The position numbers and the translations under genes were made by a program. The notes below the pieces were generated by a model. It was not told the origin of the DNA and searched no databases. It worked only from the letters and a program-made list of their open reading frames with translations. From a bacterium (GTDB lineage Bacteria > Zhuqueibacterota > Zhuqueibacteria > Zhuqueibacterales > Geothermadaptataceae), in the NCBI GenBank assembly GCA_024275575.1, contig JAJRYV010000023.1, forward strand, positions 1 to 49,260: DNA of 49,260 bases, read 5' to 3'. Below, piece by piece: positions 45,201 to 49,260 of this stretch. Position 1 is the first letter of the stretch; every line of letters begins with the position of its first letter.

Positions 45201-45686
45201 TATCTGCAATTTGACTTGCAGGGCCATCCTGCCAGCGGACAGTTGATTTGTCTTGTCGATGAAGAGGTCGGGCTGAAGATCGATCTGCGGCAGCAAACGC
45301 AATACACGCTGCCGGCGCTGGAAAATGCCACGATGAAATCGTTGAAAATTATCAGTGGCTCACGTTCGTTCATCGAAGAAAATACGGCGCAACTGGCCGA
45401 AATACCGCAAGCCTATAATCTGGCGCAGAATTTTCCCAACCCGTTTAACCCGGAAACCAGCATCAGTTTTAGACTGCCGCAAAAAAGCCATGTTCAGATT
45501 GCGATCTATGATCAGCTTGGCAGATTGGTGCGCCTGCTCGCTGATGAAGAAAAAGCCGCAGGCTATCACAAAACCTTCTGGAAGGGGATCAACAACGCGG
45601 GACAGCAACTGCCATCCGGTGTCTATTTCCTGCAAATGCGCTCCGGCAAATTTAATCAGACGCGAAAAATGCTCTTGTTGCGATAG
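42246..45686 (+). CDS. Large secreted protein with Hydin-like repeats and T9SS-type C-terminal sorting domain
   Basis: AAGGA lies 8 bases before ATG 42246. The 1146-residue protein has a signal peptide (ILILFGLLSSILTAQ). Residues about 140-345 contain two Ig-like modules of the choice-of-anchor/ASH-Hydin type (RFSKSLINLGYFLSGNTVQVPLEISNPG without the run shown whole; SPADVDFGDVELGS). The middle has further beta-rich modules. The last 90 residues form the sorting domain (NFPNPFNPETSISF; VQIAIYDQLGRLVRLL; LPSGVYFLQMRSG; final KMLLLR). In Bacteroidota such tails direct type IX secretion and surface attachment; similar tails occur in Calditrichota and KSB1-type genomes. No catalytic motif was found. 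A surface adhesion or structural role is inferred. Confidence 0.88.
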   Translation: MKKRNSFYKILILFGLLSSILTAQDKPQIVEHVFLKDGQIIEKAGIGDVTVELKFSMAMNTAVVPEIHYSLSNSNFTLVLPARGAWESTTLWQGSFTISSNLPSTGDGLYYFRVNGAESVDAAIMDSVVSNTTLEICRPDVRFSKSLINLGYFLSGNTVQVPLEISNPGCDKLTISSVSVGAPFFVTNIAPNHVIPSESSFTINVGITTNKRARWDDTVTVVIPQLRPNTYKIPVSAISHGPQISISPADVDFGDVELGSDSTRRIVVFNHFAADSSLSDTLTIYSESSSAPAVFSISAYSRTIAPGDSSILFITFKPNKALRYIGYFINLQNSDAVQKNARIPVRGRGIDNDPPPQIPGLEINWNTAFAGYTNSDSIRLCWQQVTESSGISEIRWKFSQEPKAPITNTDLGLGGAIDLDESTTCVYIPLRSRLTNGRWYCYLWFVDGAGNSGYTSPVKTVLNYDTRIPGAPTLLERNIEISQWFSPQYPFNLRFLLPRTTTTGRNDIEAVRWTYGNRPGSATDYDRQQNLGAHDDTVTVTIPFDDIECGEDSLFVWLVDSTGNSSANNVTIIPYSYDGCPPVITRLDTQETSIGDIGAVFKDTVLIEDESSISEAIVYYRFGGAEAEEPPARATRIAESDSFVILIPQGAMTRRGLEYRLKATDQFGQFAFGPASKNACTSHGEIWFPIRTRVSDQGNYAIDSHGNPLPLKSGTELSHYQMISVPYAIDSASVSSVLDDDLGKYDNTSWRFFDYVDGTAQNPWVEGYKSRDFEPGRSFFIITNQQDIVFDAGRGTTVATVCPDTLTLNEGWNFIATPFAFPVHKSSLRLVNSTTNLTLRSYVAGWDITNILEPWMGYALYVVRETANLPIYLIIQPDAIESNARKIKPAPAVLAVGEWNLKVAAQAGEFTDNFNWLGQNRNAADQFDAFDLAEPPGIGQYVALSFPHADWQQPATEFSADFRATQNVNQQWQIEIKSTVPGEAIYLQFDLQGHPASGQLICLVDEEVGLKIDLRQQTQYTLPALENATMKSLKIISGSRSFIEENTAQLAEIPQAYNLAQNFPNPFNPETSISFRLPQKSHVQIAIYDQLGRLVRLLADEEKAAGYHKTFWKGINNAGQQLPSGVYFLQMRSGKFNQTRKMLLLR

Positions 45687-45695
45687 GGAAATTTA

Positions 45696-45728
45696 AAAGC
45701 TGCCAGGTTTCTAAAACCTGGCAGCTTT
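45696..45728. repeat. Perfect 15-bp hairpin with 3-base loop
   Basis: AAAGCTGCCAGGTTT (45696-45710), loop CTA, AAACCTGGCAGCTTT (45714-45728), ten bases after the stop of the sorting-domain gene. Its AAA-N9-TTT arms and 3-base loop match the design of 29903-29935. There is no T run, so it is unlikely to be the terminator. Confidence 0.7.
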
Positions 45729-45777
45729 AACACAACACCGCAAAAATAACTTTATCCGATCGAAAGTTACTTCCTTT

Positions 45778-45820
45778 GATCCCTTGCAAATAATCAATAT
45801 CTTGCAAGGGATCTTTTTTT
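45778..45820 (+). terminator. Rho-independent terminator of the sorting-domain gene
   Basis: GATCCCTTGCAA (45778-45789) pairs perfectly with TTGCAAGGGATC (45802-45813) across a 12-base loop, followed by seven T. Confidence 0.85.
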
Positions 45821-45868
45821 CTTGAATCTGTTCAGTCTCATTCGCGCTCAATAGAACCAAGCAATGTC

Positions 45869-45964
45869 CTGAGCTTGCCGATGGGGCGTCTCGCTGAGTA
45901 ACGCTCCCTGAGCCTGAAGGGCACGCTTCGCTCCGTAGTGCCGCTCCCGCTTCGGCAAGCTCAG
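45869..45964. repeat. 13-bp inverted repeat with GC-rich interior
   Basis: CTGAGCTTGCCGA (45869-45881) and TCGGCAAGCTCAG (45952-45964) are exact reverse complements. The interior repeats GAGC/GCTC words (CTGAGTAACGCTCCCTGAGCC). It resembles the 'CTTCGGCAAGCTCAG' intergenic repeats common in environmental genomes. Confidence 0.6.
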
Positions 45965-46102
45965 CGTTCGCCTGGTGCGCTGAGCGGAAACTTTTTCTTT
46001 GAACCAAATCATGAATATGCAGTCAATTATCCTCCATCCTGCATTGTTCGTGAATTTATAATATTTTAAATCCACATTCATTTAATAAACAATTTGCTAA
46101 CG

Positions 46103-46161
46103 CCGGAGTGCAGCTCCTCTATGGGCTGCAACTCGCATTGCATAAAGGCAATGCACTCCGG
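46103..46161. repeat. Palindromic element with two nested hairpins
   Basis: Outer arms CCGGAGTGCA (46103-46112) and TGCACTCCGG (46152-46161). Inside are TGCAGCTC/GGGCTGCA (46109-46130) and GCATTGC/GCAATGC (46135-46154). The first inner hairpin is close to one in 41003-41098, so both may belong to one dispersed family. Confidence 0.6.
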
Positions 46162-46325
46162 GGGCAGACAAAACAAAGTTATTATGAATAGAGCAGGTTA
46201 GCTCCGCAGTTAAATTTGATAGCAAACAGATGCCGCTATATTAAAACATGCAGTGACACAAACACACTCTCGTTGAAACGAGCTCTGTAATTGAGCCGCC
46301 TTCAGGTGGGTTCGTATTTTATGAG

Positions 46326-46345
46326 CTGCGGAATTTATTCCGCAG
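46326..46345. repeat. Short perfect palindrome
   Basis: CTGCGGAAT (46326-46334), TT, ATTCCGCAG (46337-46345). It lies about 70 bases upstream of the M14 peptidase start and could be a hairpin or a protein-binding site. Confidence 0.45.
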
Positions 46346-46417
46346 TGGATATTGCAAACCGTTCCGGTAAAATGCAGAGCTAAGGGTTGAATCAATTAAC
46401 TTAATGCAGGATAGTCA

Positions 46418-48217
46418 ATGAAAAGATCAATCAAATTTCTAATAGCATTATTTGCCGTTATTTTCATTTCACAAAGCCATTGTGCAGCGCAAATTCTACC
46501 GCCCGAATTGTCCTGGCAGGGCCGCAGCGAAAAATTCATCCGCCCGACAGATGATTCCTGGGTTAGCCCGGCAGAGCGTTCGGGGTTAACACAAACGCCC
46601 GATTACCCGGCCACCATCGCCTGGCTCAGAAAACTCGTCGACCACTCGCCCTATTTATCGATGTTATCCATCGGCAAGAGCGGACAGCAGCGTGATTTGT
46701 GGCTGGTCACCGCAGCGAAACCAGGAACAGCAGCGCCGGCTGATCTACAAAAAAATGGCAGGCCGACGCTGCTTTTTCACGCTGGAATCCATGCCGGTGA
46801 AATCGACGGCAAAGATGCGGGTTTGATGTTTTTGCGGGATCTGGTTTTGAAAAACAGCCGACTTCTCGACAAAATCAACATCCTTTTCATTCCCGTGCTC
46901 AATCCCGACGGCCACGAAAACAGCTCGCAATTTGCCCGTGTCAATCAGCGCGGCCCCGAGAAAATGGGCTGGCGTACCAATGCCCGCAATCTCAACCTCA
47001 ACCGCGATTTTACCAAGGCGGAAACACCGGAAGTACGGGCTTTGCTGCGTCTTTTGCAAAAATGGCAAGTAGACCTTTACATCGATATTCATGTCACCGA
47101 CGGCATCGATTACCAACATGATATCACTTACGGTTTCACCACGAAAAATCCCTATTCGCCTCAAATTGCCGCCTGGCTCAAACAGACACTTTCGAAGAAT
47201 GTCAATAAAGCGCTGCACGATTTTGGGCATTTCCCGGCGCCGCTCATTTTTGCAATGGATAACAAAAACCTCGAGGCTGGGGTCGTTAACTGGACGGCCT
47301 CGCCGCGATTTTCCAACGGTTATGGCGACGCGCGCCACCTGCCGACAATTCTCGTCGAAAACCATAGCCTCAAATCTTTTAAACAGCGTGTTCTCGGTAC
47401 CTATGTTTTCCTGCAAGCCGTTTGCAATACTCTTGCTGAAAATGGGCAAAACCTGCGGGCAGCCATTGCCAAAGACGAGACCATGCGCCGGAAAACTTTG
47501 CCTGTGAGTTGGGCCTACGATCACCAAAATGAGCCAACTGATTCCTTGGCATTCCTCGGTGTAGCCTATGAAAAATTCAATTCCGCTATTTCCGGCGCAG
47601 AAGAGGTGCGTTGGCTCGGCAAAATAAAAAAATACAAAGTGCCGTACTACTCACAAAAACCGGCGAGTTTGGTGGAAATACCACAGGCTTACTGGATTCC
47701 GGCATCGCGCCCGGATATCATCGAAAAACTGCGCTTGCACGGCATTGAAATGCAAGAAGTGCAAAAGCCGCAAAAAGTGATGGTTGAGCTTTACCGGCTG
47801 CAGAAATACAAGTTAGCGCCTGCGCCTTTCGAGGGCCGCGTTCGCCTGGAAGTTGAAAAGGTGAAAAGTGAAAAGCACGAAGTTACCTACGCGCCGGGTT
47901 CGGTACGCATCTCTACCGACCAGCCGAAGGGTGATTTGCTGGTATTATTACTGGAACCGGAAAGCCAGGACTCGTTCCTGCAGTGGGGATATTTTCATGA
48001 AATTTTGCAACGCACCGAATATATCGAGGGATACGTCGTCGAGCCGTTGGCGCAAAAGATGCTCGCCGAAAACCCGCAACTGAAAGCTGAGTTCGAACAA
48101 GCGCTGCAGGATGAAAAGTTTGCTCAAAATCCACGCGCCCGCCTGCAATGGTTTTACCAGCGCAGCCCTTATTACGACCGCAATTATCTGCTCTATCCGG
48201 TTGGCCGGCAGAGATAA
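46418..48217 (+). CDS. Secreted M14-family zinc carboxypeptidase
   Basis: The 599-residue protein has a signal peptide (FLIALFAVIFISQSHCAAQ). The M14 domain spans about 60-340: HAGIHAGEIDGKDAG gives the HxxE zinc pair, NPDGHENSSQFARVNQRGP and TNARNLNLNRDF the substrate-binding loop, DIHVTDG the third ligand, and ILVENHSLK the catalytic Glu region. The C-terminal half (about 360-599) includes IPQAYWIPASRPDIIEKLRLHGIEM, a domain often attached to M14 enzymes of this subgroup. It differs from the cytoplasmic M14 enzyme at 15340-17094 in having a signal peptide and in its C-terminal domain. It probably trims peptides outside the cell. AGGATA lies upstream of ATG 46418. Confidence 0.87.
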   Translation: MKRSIKFLIALFAVIFISQSHCAAQILPPELSWQGRSEKFIRPTDDSWVSPAERSGLTQTPDYPATIAWLRKLVDHSPYLSMLSIGKSGQQRDLWLVTAAKPGTAAPADLQKNGRPTLLFHAGIHAGEIDGKDAGLMFLRDLVLKNSRLLDKINILFIPVLNPDGHENSSQFARVNQRGPEKMGWRTNARNLNLNRDFTKAETPEVRALLRLLQKWQVDLYIDIHVTDGIDYQHDITYGFTTKNPYSPQIAAWLKQTLSKNVNKALHDFGHFPAPLIFAMDNKNLEAGVVNWTASPRFSNGYGDARHLPTILVENHSLKSFKQRVLGTYVFLQAVCNTLAENGQNLRAAIAKDETMRRKTLPVSWAYDHQNEPTDSLAFLGVAYEKFNSAISGAEEVRWLGKIKKYKVPYYSQKPASLVEIPQAYWIPASRPDIIEKLRLHGIEMQEVQKPQKVMVELYRLQKYKLAPAPFEGRVRLEVEKVKSEKHEVTYAPGSVRISTDQPKGDLLVLLLEPESQDSFLQWGYFHEILQRTEYIEGYVVEPLAQKMLAENPQLKAEFEQALQDEKFAQNPRARLQWFYQRSPYYDRNYLLYPVGRQR

Positions 48218-48715
48218 AAAGGTCAGCAATGGCATGTTGTACTCAGCGTTTGCTCTGAAAACAGCCTGTTGCCGGCAGCGCGGCTCTTCTTTGAATGAGC
48301 TATCCTGATCTATGTTAACTGAATGACGTTGACTGTGGAACCACACATCGTTTTAGCAGCGCACAATGCGGACGTTGAGCCTGCGGGACATCTTCTCATC
48401 TTGTCCGAAACGCGCCTTCCTGCGGCAAGCCTGGGAGCGCTTCTCGTGCGCACGCTGAACAGACACTTTTTGCCACTGATATACACAGATAAAACACTGA
48501 TTTGAAAGCATTCGTGATCGATCTGCGTCAATCAGCGGCTTTTAGGTACGCAGGAACTGCTTGTAGCCGGATTGCTGCTGCGATTGTGAAAAATTGTCAC
48601 CAGATCGGTTGAAATTTCGGTTTTCATTGATTTAAACGTCGCTATCCGCTATCCTTAATTCGTCTTTCTTCTCGCCAAAAAAAATCTTCTCCAAACTCAA
48701 AATAAGGAAAATCCA
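48218..48715. other. Intergenic region, no gene recognised
   Basis: This 498-base gap follows the M14 gene. Short frames on both strands lack protein-like composition. The segment near 48410-48470 contains GCGCTTCTCGTGCGC-type dyads like the other repeats. No terminator or RNA gene was recognised. Confidence 0.5.
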
Positions 48716-49260
48716 ATGCGCCGGCTGAAAAAAAAACCGCATATGATCCTTTGTTTTCTGTCTCCCGTCCTTTTTGCTTTCAATCTATTCGCACAGCCTG
48801 TCCCTGATCGTGAATTCGTACAGGAATTTCATCAGCCGTATACTATTCAGATCTCATCGGCAGCTAATGATCTTTTCACCATTACAGTCGATCACGAAAA
48901 CAATGTCTGGGCCGGTGGCCGCGCCGGGTTGTTTGTGCTGCCGGATGGAAAAACAGACTGGCTCGCGTTGTTCGATGAAAATAATACTGGGCCGGTATTC
49001 GACTTGCTCTGCGATGCTTCCGGAACAGTCTGGGTTGCCGCGTGGAACGGTTTGTATAAATTTGAAGCGAAAAATGCACTGCATCCTTCTGCACTGCATA
49101 AAACACCCGGCATCGAGGCGCCGCTTTCTGCAATCACACAAGCGGGTGAAAAAATCATCGCTGTCGGGCCGGATGGCTGGTGGAAAATCTCCGGGGAAAT
49201 AGCGACAGCCTTTTCACAACCCTGCTCGCGCGCGGTACAGGATATCCTCATCGCTGAAGA
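48716..49260 (+). CDS. Secreted beta-propeller (Reg_prop-type) protein, 3' end outside the window
   Basis: AAGGA lies 8 bases before ATG 48716, and the frame stays open to the last base, so 181 residues are seen. A signal peptide (MILCFLSPVLFAFNLFAQ) is followed by propeller blades: ITVDHENNVWAGGRAGLFVL, then DLLCDASGTVWVAAWNGLYKFE, and a weaker IAVGPDGWWKIS. This 'D..G.vWva...GLy.f' repeat is the two-component-regulator propeller type, found at the N-terminus of large sensor kinases and in secreted lyase-associated proteins. Which it is depends on the missing C-terminal part. Confidence 0.8.
   Translation, partial: MRRLKKKPHMILCFLSPVLFAFNLFAQPVPDREFVQEFHQPYTIQISSAANDLFTITVDHENNVWAGGRAGLFVLPDGKTDWLALFDENNTGPVFDLLCDASGTVWVAAWNGLYKFEAKNALHPSALHKTPGIEAPLSAITQAGEKIIAVGPDGWWKISGEIATAFSQPCSRAVQDILIAE

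Larger units (their letters stand above)
45687..46417. other. Repeat-rich intergenic region
   Basis: This 731-base gap holds a 15-bp hairpin, a terminator, a 13-bp inverted repeat, a two-hairpin palindrome and a short palindrome at 46326-46345 (listed separately). No gene is supported; the short minus-strand frames across it are translations of the repeats. Confidence 0.6.

Noticed and set aside
46200-46325. tRNA-like fold suggested by several short stems
   Set aside because: No TTC-arm, no acceptor pairing and no anticodon stem of proper spacing; the stems are unrelated small palindromes.
48323-48531. Short frames between the M14 peptidase and the propeller gene
   Set aside because: Neither strand gives a start with a ribosome site or recognisable protein composition.

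Overview
The window looks like chromosomal DNA of a Gram-negative bacterium of the FCB-related lineages that use a type IX-like C-terminal sorting domain (Calditrichota, KSB1 and similar candidate phyla). The basis is the motif with core NFPNPFNPET near the C-terminus of the 1146-residue secreted protein (42246-45686), together with outer-membrane lipoprotein cytochromes and Wza-type export. This placement is inference from protein style only; no rRNA is present. TGA is a normal stop here (for example at 34896-34898), so the genetic code is standard. The organism does, however, have selenocysteine machinery (selC and selB).

Region 1 (1-7809) is a multihaem cytochrome island on the + strand: a truncated secreted cytochrome with four CXXCH motifs, a parvulin-type prolyl isomerase with an in-frame TGA, a 654-residue outer-membrane barrel candidate, a three-haem lipoprotein, and an 871-residue lipoprotein with 28 CXXCH plus one CX4CH. 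Together they resemble a porin-cytochrome conduit for moving electrons across the outer membrane. A NrfJ-like/OB-fold lipoprotein with an in-frame TAA follows.

Region 2 (8097-15140) holds an M28 peptidase, then on the - strand tRNA-Sec, pdxB, a membrane protein with an in-frame TGA, selB (its last winged-helix part displaced by a one-base shift at an A6 run), a methyltransferase and an intact paralogue of the NrfJ-like lipoprotein.

Region 3 (15340-27218) carries hydrolases (M14 peptidase, D-aminoacylase-like enzyme, MBL hydrolase), an unknown secreted protein, an Lrp/AsnC regulator, and a three-gene signalling operon: YfiR-like periplasmic protein, a sensor kinase whose phospho-acceptor His is replaced by Arg, and a REC-PAS-kinase-REC hybrid. 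An MsbA-type ABC exporter follows (27885-29636).

Region 4 (30165-40821) is an exopolysaccharide/O-antigen locus behind a good sigma70-type promoter: rfbB, UDP-sugar dehydrogenase, a GT2 glycosyltransferase fused to a polyprenyl-phosphate sugar transferase, a DUF4258-like/DUF2283 pair sitting between two copies of the transferase's 3' end, Wzz-like, Wzy-like, and convergent Wzx- and Wza-like genes.

Region 5 (40822-49260) contains hairpin-rich intergenic repeats, a small secreted protein, the large sorting-domain protein, a secreted M14 peptidase and the start of a propeller protein cut by the window edge.

A cross-cutting observation is that at least five otherwise conserved reading frames carry a single lesion: stops at 1384, 7531, 11480 and 35070, and a frameshift at 11718. 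All four stops fit a single G-to-T change from Glu or Gly codons, so sequence error, strain decay and recoding all need to be separated.
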